Below, in pieces: positions 34,971-47,659 of a stretch of 64,000 nt of DNA. The notes below the pieces were generated by a model. The model did no database searches, had not been told where the DNA came from, and worked only from the letters and a program-made list of their open reading frames with translations. The stretch is from Rhinopithecus roxellana (taxonomy: Eukaryota; Chordata; Mammalia; Primates; Cercopithecidae), in assembly GCF_007565055.1 (NCBI RefSeq), contig NC_044551.1:100712266-100776265 (forward strand), written 5' to 3'. The position numbers and the translations under genes were made by a program. The stretch's first letter is position 1. Each line of letters begins with the position of its first letter.

Positions 34971-35264
34971 CGGGGTCTCACTCTGTCACCCAAGGTGGCG
35001 TACAGTGGAGAGAGCTCAGCTCACTGCAACCTCCGCCTCCCATGCTCAAGTGATCCTCCTACCTCAGCCTCCTGAGTAGCTGGGATCACAGGTATGTGCC
35101 ACTACACCTGGCTAATTTTTTTGTACTTTTGTGCCAAAAGTACAAAAGGAGGAGTTTACCCACACTGTCCAGGCTGGTCTCAAACTCTTGAGCTCAAAAG
35201 ATTCACCAGCCTCGACCTCCCAAAGTACTGGGATTTTATAGGCTGTGCCACCACACTCAGCTCT
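34969..35264 (-). mobile_element. Alu (AluJ-like), antisense, with internal inverted repeat
   Basis: 'gacggggtctcactctgtca', both arms and 'ggctgtgccaccacactcag' identify an antisense Alu of J age. The segment between 'ggctaattttt' and 'gtttaccca' is replaced by a perfect inverted repeat (35119-35147). Confidence 0.9.
35119..35147. repeat. Perfect 13-bp-arm hairpin within the Alu
   Basis: Arm ttttgtacttttg (35119-35131), loop tgc (35132-35134), complementary arm 35135-35147. All 13 pairs are Watson-Crick. Confidence 0.95.
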
Positions 35265-35317
35265 GATTTTTGAGCTGAATCAAATGGTGTCACCTGATAG
35301 AAAATCTGGCTTGCTTT

Positions 35318-35490
35318 AGAGAAGTGATTCATAAAATGTGGTCTCCTGGCCAACATCTTCAGCACTGCACGGAAACTTGTTAGAGATGCAGACTCAGGCC
35401 AATTCAGGCCTCTTAAATCAGATGTTCTGGGGATGTGTTTTAGCAGCTCTCTTCATCATTGTGATGCACCCTTAACTTTGAGGGTCACCA
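35318..35490 (-). mobile_element. MER20-like hAT element
   Basis: 'aaacttgttagagatgcaga' then 'cagatgttctggggatgtgt' and 'tgatgcacccttaactttga' follow the order of the MER20-type hAT elements; diverged at both ends. Confidence 0.6.
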
Positions 35491-36999
35491 ATTTCAAGAA
35501 AGATGCACAGCCCAACACAGTTGCTATCTAAGGAGTGGGCTTTTGGGGACAAGTAGTTGAAGAGGGCCACAGAAGATGAGGACTATAGACTGACAGAGTG
35601 TAAAGAAGCCTAAATACCTTGCTTAAAAGTTAAGACTATCCTCTAGATCATGGGAGTACATTAAAGTGTTGTAACTAGGAAACTATAATGATTAGATATG
35701 TGATTTTGGAAAAATAAGTGGGGCAGCAATTTAAGACACAAATAAATTCAAGGTATGTAAGTAGTGAGGGACATAGAAGACTGTTATAAAAGTCCAAGCC
35801 AATGGTGTTTGGGGCCTGAGTTAAGTAGCCAGTGGCAATGAGAATGAAGAAGGAAGGATGGATTTGAGAGGCTTTCAGAATGTAGAATTACTAGTACTAT
35901 TTTTGACTGAATAGATGTAGATCTTAGAGGGCAGGAAAAGAATGATCTCCTTAATTGTCTGGTGCATTCTTTCTCAAACTGAATGTCCAAACCAGTTTTA
36001 AATGGAGTGAAGAAGAGATGAAACTTTGCAAGTTAGTAAGTGAAGTGAGAGATGGAAGGAAACTTGAGTGAGAGGTAAGCTTAGGTTTAAGTAGCTTGAG
36101 GTATCTGTTAAAATATCCATAGCAGAGATAAAATAAAATATGTTGCTGTGTCTGTTGGGTGTTGTTTTTTTAAATCTTGCTCTCTTGCAATTTCCTATTG
36201 GACTTCAGGAGTACCCCAATAAAAAAGTGAGTACATATTCCGTATAAATGTCAATTCACAATACAATTCCAGATAAGCATTTGGCTGTTTGTATTACCAA
36301 TTTACTTGATGGATCTCTTTGGAAACTACTACAGTAAATCACAACCCTGCTCTCTAAACTTTATATCATAATTTTACTCAGCTGGGAATTGTGTGGACAG
36401 GAAGATTACTGATATAATTACTTGGAACTCCTTTAAATATTTGTATGGGGTCGTTGATTCTGAAGACTTTTAAAAATACTTCTGGATAGTTTACTAAAAT
36501 ATTCAATTACAGAAAAAATGGGGAGAACATTCCTTAGCATCTGTCTTGTTCATCTTCCTTTGAATCAGGAAATCAATTTCTTTTGTCCACATATGTATTC
36601 TCTGGATTCACACAATTCAGCAAGTTGGACATAGAACGGGGAACCAATCACTTCAGCCACTTTGAAGGTCTTTCTGGAAGCCCATGTTGCCAAACTGACT
36701 GATGTACCTACGTATCTGTCTTGTGCAAGGATCTGAACTTTTCCTCTTCCCTGTCCACCTCCAACATTTACCTACTGGAAGAGGGTGGTAAAACCAAACT
36801 CCCCTGAAATCCTAGTCCCTGCTCTCACAGTCAACAGAATACAAAGGGACCCAAAAGACTCACTGTCCCCTCAAAGCAGCACTGAACCAGAGGTAGTTGA
36901 CATGTCAAATTTAGTGACTACCCCATGGCGACATAGAAAAGAGGAGAGTGTTTTCTCTAATTTGAGCTACAATGCTAGAGTGCTGATTAAGATTACTGA
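35491..36999. other. Unassigned DNA
   Basis: No gene or confident repeat. An open frame at 36785-37009 has no known similarity. Confidence 0.3.
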
Positions 37000-37150
37000 G
37001 TGGAATTAGCATTAACTCTGTTAGCTATTATCTGCATGACCTTGGGCAAGTTACTTAGCCTTGCTTTTAATGAAAAAAAAAAATTACCCACAAAACTGTG
37101 GGAATGAAAGGAGCTAAAGCAGGTAAACCATTTTGTATTGACTTCATATA
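37000..37150 (+). mobile_element. MIR fragment
   Basis: 'catgaccttgggcaagttac' is a hallmark of the MIR core; the rest is diverged and interrupted by an A-run. Confidence 0.65.
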
Positions 37151-39670
37151 GTCATTATTATTCTTAGGGTAGTCATTGTTCTGGTCTTCCTATTTTTGAT
37201 ACTGAAGGCTCCAAAATTATGGCCTTACATGCTAGACAGGAACCTGCAATCTGAATTTAAAATGTATTATAAAGAGTCATTTCTTAAAAGAGACATATAG
37301 AATTGTATCAACTCGTATATTTTATCATTATCCTAGTTTATTAGCTCTACCGTAATATTCCTGATTCACTTGAATAATGGCATTCAACATCATGACCCGC
37401 ACTGTTTGTGTTTGCTATTATTTACCTCATTTTAATGATGGATTTGTAGACTATCTATACAATAGGATGGAAAAATTAAAAGCAGACAATTTTAAATGCT
37501 TAAAATCCATTAAAAACACATACATTGGATATTCACTAGTGCTTGGCATTATTTTTTTCTAATATTTATATAGAGTTTTTCAGTGTTCTCCTACCAAATA
37601 CATCATTTGACTCTCATAACACTCTGGCAGGAAAAACTTACTCCAAAACTTTCTTTTCCTTTTACCACAGATTGAAAAATCTGGTATGTATTACTCTTAT
37701 ATTTTAGTGACTTGGGTTCTGCTAATTACTACAAACAGTCTCAATTTCTTAGAGTTTTAATCCATATTACAAAAATTGTCCAAATCATTGTTATTATCAA
37801 TGGATAAGTCAGCCTAATAGTCTTTCAGAATAGGAATGTTTGAAGGAGGTCTGTGTCTCGTATTTGAATATGAAGCTTTTGTTATTGTTCTCCCACAGTG
37901 TTCTAAAACATCCTCCCAAACACTTCCTAGAAGATAATGATACGGTTTCCTTGAGCTGGACCTACGAAACATTTGCTCAGATTTTTTGTGGGGTCAGGAT
38001 GTAATAATTCATATTTTAAAAAATCTTTTCAAATTATTCTGCTATACAGATGATTGCGTTGATCCAGAACATAACCAGCAGTTCTCTCCATTCTGCTTCA
38101 AGTTAAAGTTGGTTCCTTGGTCTTCAGCTGTACACAACCTATTTTTGGCTCTTCTTTCTTGAAATTAACCTACTTCTCCTTAAGGAGAAACCCTTTTAAT
38201 ATGGCTGTTAGAAAAGAACCCTCAAGTATATAACCTTATAGAACACGATGCTCCAAATTGCCACTTTCCATTTTGTAAATATAAATATCATTAAATCAAA
38301 AGCTTTAAAGCTGTATACTAAACCCTCTTCCTCTACGATAATAACTATTCTCTTTTCTTGTCTTACATTTGTTCTTGAATTTTAGACCTCAGACATTATT
38401 TTTATGGGGGAAATTCTTAAATGGAAGTTTGTCAGCACTTAAAGATAGATGTATTTTTCTGCTCTCGTATGATCCATTTAAACTTACCATCAAAGTGAAC
38501 TATGGACTCATTTTGAGAAGAAAATATATCCCATAGACCATAATTCCCCAAGACCTTTATTTATTTGATTTCTGCTCCCTGGGATCATGGCCTCATGACA
38601 TGAAATTCTCAGTTCTGTGAGCCTCCCAGGGAATAGCATTCATAAAAATCATTTCACAGCAGAACTTCAATGCCAACCCAACAATAAAATATTCCAGCAC
38701 ATTCTCACACTGAAGGCAGCCACGGGCAGCCACTGCTCCATTCTTTTTACAGTAAAAAGACACCTTTTGGTAAAGACATCAAAGCCATCTCCACAACAGA
38801 CCACACAGAAACCTCCTTTTAATAGAGGTGTCCTTGGATATAAAACTCCAATATAAGATAATTAGAACTTTACTAATTCTATCTACTAGAGATTTAAGGG
38901 TACTATCAACACAGAAATCCCCACAATTACTTTTTTAAAAAAATTAAGAAGTAATTTTGAATATAAAACTGGAGGCAATTCACATCCATCATATGAAGTG
39001 AATCTTCAAAGCACCTGGATTCTTCACTCTCTCTCTCAAAGCAAACCATAAAATCATCCCTCTTGTCTCTGGAAGGGAGGAAAACTCCTCCACTTCACAT
39101 CTTCTCTGCTGAGTTTCTTTCTACTATGGATTTTCTGTACCTCACATCCCTCTAATTCCTCCCTCTCCCAGGATCCTACCTCTTATTCCCCTTAGCTTTG
39201 AATGTGTTATCTTTAAATCGTTCATCAGATGTCATCAAGTTCCACTTTCATTGTGACAGCAAGGAAAAGCTGTTCTGACCTAGGGAGGAGCCTCTACAAG
39301 ATAACCAGATTTTTGCAAATAGATCTCCTCTCTAAGTATTACCAGAGTTCTTTTCTCTAACCTCACAATGTTGAGTGCCCTCTGAGTTTGCTTTGTTTTG
39401 TTTACTTGAGAGGCAGAAGGCTGTACATTTAATAACACTTTTGCCCTAACGTTTGCACACATAGCCTGAATTTACTGGATAATTTCCAGCAAATTAGTAA
39501 ATTATTCAACTTGTTATTTATTCTGTCGTTATCTAGTGATAGTCACAAATAGAAAAAAAACAACAACCGACTGAACATTTTGCTGTATTTGAAGGGATTG
39601 CTAGGAAAGCTAAACTTATAAATTAAGGTGAATGAGGGCTTTATCGCATATATAACTTTGAGCTATATTA
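37151..39670. other. AT-rich unassigned DNA
   Basis: About 2.5 kb in which I recognise no gene and no repeat family. Confidence 0.3.
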
Positions 39671-39860
39671 AGTAGCTATAGTATAGTGAAAAGACAGATA
39701 TACTGTACATTATAGTCCCTGTTCTTACACTAACTGTTTGATAAATTTTGACACACAACAAATGCTGTCTAGGCAGTGGTTTCCTTATCTGCAAAATGAA
39801 CACGTTTGAGTAATAGTCTCTGTGGAATTTATAGATCCAGCATTCCGATTTGAAACTCAA
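39671..39860 (+). mobile_element. Possible MIR fragment
   Basis: 'gtggtttccttatctgcaaa' and 'gaacacgtttgagtaatagt' resemble the MIR core in sense orientation. Confidence 0.4.
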
Positions 39861-40324
39861 AAAATAATTTGTCATTATGATTTCTCTTAATATCTCCTTT
39901 TTACTCTAAAGCTAATCAATTTTTTCTTCCTCTCTGACCATTCAAGTATGACCCGAATCTTCACATACTAATAAATCAAATCTAAACTCAATTCCAAAGG
40001 TTTGATTTCATCCATTTCTGCATAGGATCTGCCAATTGATTTTTTATAATCTTTTAGCTCTCCAAGTATATTTGCAAAAGAATGGGTAAATTGGACGTAC
40101 ATTCATTCAATCATTTAAGAACACTTACTGACTCCTAGTATCTTTTATTTCTATTTTCCTCCCTGAAACATTTCAAAGTAAATTGTGGCCATTACGATGC
40201 TTCCCTTCAGAATATTTTGGCAGGCATTGCTTAAGAAGGACATCTCACAGTATAATCACAACACTATGATCATATAAAAAAGAAGCAATAATTCAAAAAT
40301 ATCTTCTAATATACAGAACACATT
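39861..40324. other. Unassigned DNA
   Basis: Possible antisense L2 trace at 40099-40140 ('attcattcaatcattta'). Nothing else seen. Confidence 0.3.
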
Positions 40325-40447
40325 TGAATTTCTCCTGCTAGTTCAAAAGTGACTTTCATAGGTGTTTTGTTTTTTAATCTAGGATCCAATCAAGGTTCAC
40401 AAATTACATTTGGTTGTTATGTCTTGTCATTGTCTTTTACTTTAGGA

Positions 40448-40689
40448 CAACAGTTAGTAAGTAAACTGTGGCCCACAGACCAATCCTGCATGGCCTGTTC
40501 TTATACTTCAAGCTAAGAAGGATCTTTACATTTCTTAAGAGTTGTAAAGCCAAACTACAAGGACAAAAACAAAGAAGAAAGAAAGAAAAGAAAGAAAGAA
40601 AGGAGAATATACAACAGAGACTTCTATGTGACCCACAAAGCATGAAACATTTGCTATCTGCCCTTTACAGAAAAAGTTTACTGACTTCT
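40448..40689 (+). mobile_element. Non-autonomous hAT DNA transposon (MER30-like), copy 3
   Basis: Third member of the family seen at 29561 and 32087: 'actgtggcccacagacc', 'gtgacccacaaagcatgaaa' and 'cagaaaaagtttactgactt'. It has acquired an AAAG microsatellite and is diverged in the middle. Confidence 0.65.
40571..40604 (+). repeat. (AAAG)n microsatellite
   Basis: Imperfect AAAG/AAG units inside the hAT copy. Confidence 0.9.
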
Positions 40690-41195
40690 GATCTATAACA
40701 CTGCCTTTACCTTCTGTGCTTTTAGAACAGTTTTGGAAGATTCCAGGCAGTTATCGTAAAGAATATATCACACACTTTGGATTAGTTTCATGTATTCCTC
40801 ATGATGAGACTCAGGTTAAAAATTTTTGCCTGGATCATTACAGAATTAGATTGTGTTCTTTGTATTACATTATCTCAAGAGGCACATATGTCAGGCTGTC
40901 CCATGATGGTAGCGCAAAGTTTGACCATTTTGTTCAGCGGGTCACTGCCAGATGTCTCTATGACAAGGTAAAATTTTCTCTTTGTAGTTAATAAGTAATT
41001 GACAAATGATACTTGAGATTGCATGACTATCTTATTCCTCAGTAATATTCATCCAATAGTATTATTATCTATTGATAGTCTTTGCCTGGATTACTTATTA
41101 CACTGGGGTCATATAAAATGGTGACTTTCTAATTCTATCCTTTATTTTAGATTTATTTTCTGGCATGCATCTGTATAGAAAAATCCTTTCCCTTC

Positions 41196-41213
41196 TCTCT
41201 CTCTCTCTCTTTC
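41196..41213 (+). repeat. (CT)n microsatellite
   Basis: About nine CT units; nothing else near it is repetitive. Confidence 0.85.
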
Positions 41214-41478
41214 ACTATGATTTCTTGGGATTTTAATCCATTGTTGTTAATATTATCATCTAAATGCCAAATTGTATATCATTTTCCTCGTGGAAGCCTT
41301 CAAGCTAGCCTTTTTATTCTTTTGACTCAGCCCCATTTGGATTTGCTCACTTCCTTGATTTGTTGCACATGGTGTCTGAGGCTTACCATGTACATTCCCT
41401 GCCCCTGGAAGAATCCACCTTTCCCCAAAAATCCTGGTTCCTTTAGTAGACACTGCTATTTAGTAATGAAGATCTGGG

Positions 41479-41786
41479 GGTTTTGTTGTTGCTGTTTTGT
41501 TTTGAGACGGAGTCTCGCTCTGTTGCCCAGGCTGGAATGCAGTGGCACGATCTTGGCTCACTGCAACCTCCGCCTCCCGGGTTCAAGCAATTCTCCTACC
41601 TCAGCCTCCCAAGCAGCTGAGACTACAGGCACGCACCGCCACGCCCGGCTAATTTTTTGTATTTTAATAAAGACGGGACTTCACCGTGTTGCCTAGGCTG
41701 GTCGCAAACTCCTGAGCTCAGGCCATCCACCCACCTCGGCCTCCCAAAGTGCTGGGATTACAGACATAAGCCACTGCTCCTGGCCC
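41479..41786 (-). mobile_element. Alu (AluS-like), antisense, full length
   Basis: Perfect 10-bp target-site duplication 'aagatctggg' at 41469-41478 and 41787-41796. T-rich tail with GTT units, then 'gagacggagtctcgctctgt' and both arms. Open frames through it are Alu-derived. Confidence 0.95.
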
Positions 41787-41796
41787 AAGATCTGGG

Positions 41797-42469
41797 TTCT
41801 AAGTGTGCTCATGGCTACTTGGGTATAACTGACTCCAGGCATTTAAGTAGGCAGAACTGCATCAGGGTGGAAAGCTAGGAGGTAGGGGAATATGTTCCTA
41901 AATTTCAAGCAAAGAAGCAAATGGTATAAAACTTTAAAATTACTATAAAATGTTTAAATCAGAAGTTTATAAGTACTCACATAGATGCCTCTAATTCAAG
42001 TCTACCACCACAGATTCTGCTTCACATTCCCTGTTTTATATGTGTTTCTCTCTGCTTCCACAGCAGACACTCTGGTTTCCAGCAACATTAACGTATTTAC
42101 ACATTGCACCAGTGCAACATAAACACCATTAATAATAGCTAAACTACAAGGTAAGGTGCAAGATTTGATTGTGTGGTTCTTGTCCTATGGTCATACTTCA
42201 CTAAGGATTTATGTAATATTATAGGAAAAGTAACTTAAATGCATCATTTTCCCTGTGTGTTTACAGAATAACTTGATATACAATTAGGTCCATTTCTTAG
42301 TATTTGTAATCAAAGAGTTTATGTTTTTCACCATTTTTCATAAATTTAATATTTGAATACTTCACACTTTTATGTGATTCAAAAGTCAAACCCATATAAA
42401 AATGTTTTTTCAAAAAAAAAATGCCAGTGAAAATCTCAATTTCTCTATTTCCACTGGTATCTCAATTCC
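41797..42469. other. Unassigned DNA
   Basis: No gene or confident repeat. Confidence 0.3.
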
Positions 42470-43579
42470 CCCAGTATCTATTCTTTTGGCAATACAACAC
42501 CAACTTGATTATTGTAGCTTTCTAGTAAGACTAGAAGTCAATTAGTGTTAGTCCTCTGACTTTGTTCCTCTCCTTCATTATCGATTTGGTTATTTTGGGT
42601 CTTTTGCCTCTCCATATAAAGTTTAGAATCAGTTTGATTATTTCTAAAAAATAATTTGTTGTGATTTTGATTGTGATTACACTGAATCTGTAGATCAAGT
42701 TGGGAAGACTGGCATCCTGACAATATTAAATCTTTCTCTCCATGAACATGGAATCCTTGATACCTTTCAGAGAGTTTTATTGTTTCCTTCAAATAGAATT
42801 TGTACATATTGGGTTATACCAAAGTATGTTATTTTGGGGGGGTGTTGTAAATGGTAATGTATTTTTAATTTTGAATTTCCTTTAGTTTATTGCTGGTATA
42901 TAGAAAAGCAATTGTCTCTTGTATATTAACCCTATATCCTGCAGCCTTGTTAGAATTACTTATTCATTCCAGAAGAGATTTTTGGTTTCGTTTTGGATTT
43001 AGGGGTTGTTGTTGTTGTATCTTTTGGATTATCTCCATAGACGAATGTTATCTGTAAACAAAGATAGATTTACTTATTCCATTCCAATCTATATGTCTTT
43101 ATTTCACTTTCTTTTCTTATTGCATTAGCTAGGAATTTCCAGTACAATGTTGAAAAGCAGTGGTGAGAGGGGGCCTTCTCAACTTGTTCGTGATATTAGA
43201 GGGAAAGCATTGAGTTTCTCACCTTTAAGCATGTTAGCTGTAGGTGGTTTTTTGTAGGTGTTATTCAGTTGAGGAAATTCTCTCTATTCCTAATTTGGTA
43301 AGAGATTATATCATAAAGGATATTGAACTTTGTCAAATAATTTTTCTGCATTTGTTGATAGGTTCATATAATCTTTCTTCTTTGACCTCTTGATGTGATT
43401 AATCTATGTTAATTGATTTTTGAATGTTGAATCAGCCTTGCATACTTGGAATAAATCGCACTTGATTGGGGTGTATAATTTTTTTTTTTTTTCACCTTGG
43501 TGGGTTCAGTTTGCTAATATTTTGTTGAGAATTTTGTATCTATGTACACGAAAGATATTGGTCTGTAGGGTTATTTTCT
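42470..43579 (-). mobile_element. Older L1 (ORF2 3' part), antisense, left piece
   Basis: Diverged minus-strand L1 ORF2 sequence: 'tgaatcagccttgcatactt', 'ggtgagagggggccttctca' and similar blocks occur in the L1 RT-region order. It stops at 43579 and resumes at 49796, on the far side of the younger L1. Frames such as 42538-42807 are its decayed remains. Confidence 0.85.
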
Positions 43580-43838
43580 CTTTTTTTAATTAAAAGTTTG
43601 TTTTTATTTTTATTTTTATTTTACTTTACATTCTGGGATACATGTGCAGAACATGCAGGTTTGTTACATAGGAATACATGTGCCATGGTGGTTTGCTGCA
43701 CCTACCAAACCATCATCTAGGGTTTAAGCTCTGCATGAATTGGGTATTTGTTCTAATGCTCTCCCCCACTTCCCTCCAACTCCCTGACAGGACCTAGTAT
43801 GTGTTGTTCCCCTCCCTGAGTCCATGTGTTCTTATCGT

Positions 43839-46800
43839 TCAACTCCCAATTATGAGTGAGAACATGCAGTGTTTGGTTTTCTGTTCCTGCGTTAGTATGC
43901 TGAGGATGATGGCTTCCAGCTTCATCCATGTCCCTGCAAAGGACATGAACTCATCCTTTTTTATGGCTGTGTAGTATCATAAGGCATATATGTATCACAT
44001 TTTCTTTATCCCTCTATCATTGATGGGCATTTGGTTTGGTTCCGTATCTTTGCTATTGTAAATAGTGCTGCAATAAACATACATGTGCATGTGTCCTTAG
44101 AATGATCTATATTTCTTTGGGTATATACTCAGTAATGGGATTGCTGGGTCAAGGTATTTCTGGTTCGAGATCCTTGAGGAGTCACCACGCTGTCTTCCAC
44201 AATGGTTGAACTAATTTACATTCCCCAAAACAGTGTAAAAGCATTCCTATTTCTCCACAGCCTCACCAGCATCTATTGTTTCTTAACTTTTTAATAATCG
44301 TCATTCTGACTGGCATGAGATGGTGTCTCATAATGGTTTTGATTTGCATTTCTCTAATGACCAGTGATGATGAGCTTTTTTTCGTATGTTTGTTGGCCAC
44401 ATAAATGTCTTCTTTTGTTCATATCCTGTGCCCACTTTTTGATGGTTTTTTTCTTGTAAATTTGTTTAACTTCCCTGTAAATTCTGGATATTAGACCTTT
44501 GTCAGATGAGTAGATTGCAAAACTTTTCTCCCATTCTGTAGGTTGCCTGTTCACTCTGACGATAGTTTCTTTTACTGTGCAGAAGCTCTTTAGTTTAATT
44601 AGAACCCATTTGTCAATTTTGGCTTTTGTTGCAATTGCTTTTGGTGTTTTCGTCATGAAGTCTTTGCCCATGCCTATGTTCTGAATGGTATTGCCTAGGT
44701 TTTCTTGAGGGTTTTTATGGTTTTGGGTTTTACATTTAAGTCTTTAATCCATCTTGAGGTATTTTGGTATGAAGAGTATGGAAGGGGTCCAGTTTCAGAT
44801 TTCTGCATATGGCTAGCCAGTTTTCCCAGAACCAATTATTAAATGGGGAATCCTTTCCCCATTGCTTGTTTTTGTCGGGTTTGTTGAAGATCAGATGGTT
44901 GTAGATGTGTGGTGGTATTTCGGAGGTGCCTGTTCTGTTCCACTGGTCTATTATGTCTGTTTTGGTACCGGTACCATGCAGTTTTGGTTACTGTAGCCTT
45001 GTAATATAGTTTGAAGTTAGGTAGCGTGATGCTTCCAGCTTTGTTCATTTTGCTTAGCATTGTCTTGGCTACATGGGCTCTTTTATGATTCCATATGAAA
45101 TTTAAAGTAGTTTTTTCTAATTCTGTGAAGAATGTCAGTGGTAGCTTGATGGAAATTCTTCCTGTCCAAGAGGATGGAATGTTTTCCCATTTGTTTGTGT
45201 CCTCTCTTATTTCCTTGAGCAGTGGTTTGTAGTTCTCCTTGAAGTGGTCCTTCGCATCTCTTGTTAGCTGTATTCCTGGGTATTTTATTCTCTTTGTAAC
45301 AATTGTGAATGGGAGTTCATTCATGATTTGGCTGTCTGCTTGTCTTGTTGGTGTACAGGAATGCTTGTGATTTTTGCACATTGATTTTGTATCCTGAGAC
45401 TATGCTGAAGTTGCTTATCAGCTTAAGGAGTTTTGGCAGTGACACGATGGGGATATCTATATATACAATCATGTCATCTGCAAACAGAGACAATTTGACT
45501 TCTTCTATTCCTATTTGAATATGCTGATTTTCTTTCTTTCTCTTGCCTGACTGCCTTGGTGAGAACTTTCAATATTATGTTGAATAGGAGTGGTGAGAGA
45601 GGGCATGTCTTGAGCTGGTTTTCAAAGGGAATGCTTCCAGCTTTTGCTCATTCAGTATGATATTGGCTATGGGTTTGTCATAAATAGCTCTTACTATTTT
45701 GAGATATGTTCTATCAATACCTAATTTATTGAGGGTATTTAACATAAAGAGATGTTGAATTTTATCAAAGGCTTTTTCTGCATCTTTGGAGAAAATCATG
45801 TGGTTTTTGTCATCAGTTCTGTTATGACTGATGTTATGTGTTATGTTTATTGATTTGTGTATGTTGAATCAGCCTTGCATCCCAGGGATGAAGCCAACTT
45901 GATCGTGTTGGATAACCTTTTTGATGTGCTGCTGGATTTGGTTTGGCAGTATTTTATTGAGGATTGTTGCACCACTGTTCATTGAGGATATTGGCCTGAA
46001 GTTTTCTTTTTTTGTTGTGTCTCTAACAGGTTTTGGTATCAGAATGATGCAGGCCTCATAAAATGAGTTAGGGAGGAGTCCCTACTTTTCAATTGTTGGG
46101 AATAGTTTCAGAAGGAATGGTACCAGCTCCTCTTTGTACCTCTGGTAGAATTCGGCTGTGAATCCATCTATCTGGTCCTGAGTTTTTTTTTTTTTTTTGG
46201 GGTTGGTAGGCTATTAATTACTGTCTTAATTCTAGAACTTGTTATTTGTCAATTCAGGGATTCAACTTTTTCCTGGTTTAGTCTTGGGAGGATGTATGTG
46301 TCCAGGAATTTACCCATTTCTTCTAGATTTTCTAGTTTATCTGTGTAAGGGTGTTTATAGTATTCTGCTTTGGTAGTTTGTGTTTCTGTGGGGTCAGTGG
46401 TGATATCTTCTTTATCATTTTTTATTATCTATTTGATTCTTCTCTCCTTTCTTCTTTATTAGTCTAGCTAGCAGTCTATCTATTTTGTTAATTTCTTCGA
46501 AAAACCAGCTCCTGGATTCACTGATTTTTTGAAGGGTTTTGGTGTCTCTATCTCCTTCAATTCTGCTCTGAGTTTAGTTATTTCTTATCTTCTGGTAGCT
46601 TTTAGGTTAGTATGCTCTTGCTTCTCTGGTTCTTTTAATTGTGATGTTATAGTGTCAATTTGAAATCTTTCCAGCTTTCTCATGTGGGCATTCAGTGCTA
46701 TAAATGTCCCTCTTAACACTGCGTTAGCTGTGTCCTAGAGATTCTGGTACATTGTTTCTTTATTCTCATTGGTTTCAAAGAGCATCTTGATTTCTGCCTT

Positions 46801-47578
46801 AATTTCTTTATTTACCCAGGATTCATTCAGGAGCAGGTTGTTCAATTTCCATGTAGTTGTGTGGTTTTAAGTGAGTTTCTTAACGCTGAGTTCTAATTTG
46901 ATTGCACTGTGGTCTCAGAGACTGTTTATTATGATTCTGTTCTTTTGCATTTGCTGAGGAGTGTTTTACTTCCAATTGTGTGGTTGATTTTAGACTATGT
47001 GCCATGTGACACTGAGAAGAATGTATATTCTGTTGATTTGGGATGGAGAGTTCTGCAGATGTCTCTTAGGTACACTTAATCAAAGTTAAGTCCTGAATAT
47101 CTTTGTTAATTTTCTGTCTCATTGATCTAATATTTACAGTGGTGCTAGAGTCTCCCACTATTATTGTGTGGGAGTCTAAGTCTCTTAATAGGTCTCTAAG
47201 AACTTGTTTTATGAATCTGGGTGCTCCTCTATTGGGTGCAGATATATTTAGCATAGTTAGCTCTTCTTGTTTCATTGATTTATTTACCGTTACGTAATGC
47301 CCTTCTTTGTCCCTTTTTAAATCTGTGTTGGCTTGAAGTCTGTTTTATCAGAGACTAGGATTGCAAACCCTACTTTTTTTGCTTTCCATTTGCTTGGTAA
47401 ATTTTCTCCATCCTTTTATTTTGAGCCTATGTGTGTCTTTGCATGTGAGATAGGACTCCTGAATACAGCATACCAATGGGTCTTGGCTCTTTATCCAATT
47501 TCCCAGTCTCTTAATCTGGGCATTTAGCCCATTTACATTTAAAGTTAATATTGTTATGTGTGAATTTGATCCTGTTAT
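43839..47578 (-). pseudogene. LINE-1 ORF2 pseudogene (endonuclease / reverse transcriptase)
   Basis: The conserved start position at 47576-47578 reads ATA, not ATG. The endonuclease segment (47066-47275) contains HTIIVGDSSTT where the family has a GDFN motif, so the asparagine expected at that site is changed. The RT segment at 45575-45799 has DAEKAFDKIQ, and an FADD motif is encoded at 45473-45484, so the RT core signature survives. The C-terminal part occurs at 44839-45381 (180 codons) and 44354-44671. Many stops and frameshifts separate these pieces; the natural stop is at 43839-43841. Intact ORF2p nicks DNA and reverse-transcribes L1 RNA. Confidence 0.9.
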
Positions 47579-47659
47579 AATGATGCTATCTGGTTATTTT
47601 GCACACTAGTTAATGCAATTCCTTCGTAGTATCACTGGTCTTTATATTTTGGTGTGTTT

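Larger units (their letters stand above)
40325..41200 (-). mobile_element. Ancient L1M 3' end, antisense, split by a hAT element
   Basis: 'gatccaatcaaggttcacaa' and 'ggttgttatgtcttgtcatt' before the hAT, then 'gattccaggcagttatcgta', 'gaggcacatatgtcaggctg' and 'caaaatggtgac'-like sequence after it, follow the order of L1MC/L1ME-type 3' UTRs. The hAT copy at 40448-40689 interrupts it. Confidence 0.65.

Noticed and set aside
41217..41696. 159-codon open frame, the second longest
   Set aside because: The second half is antisense Alu translated; no independent coding evidence.
44839..45381. 180-codon frame as a possible host gene
   Set aside because: It is the L1 ORF2 C-terminal region of a decayed full-length element.
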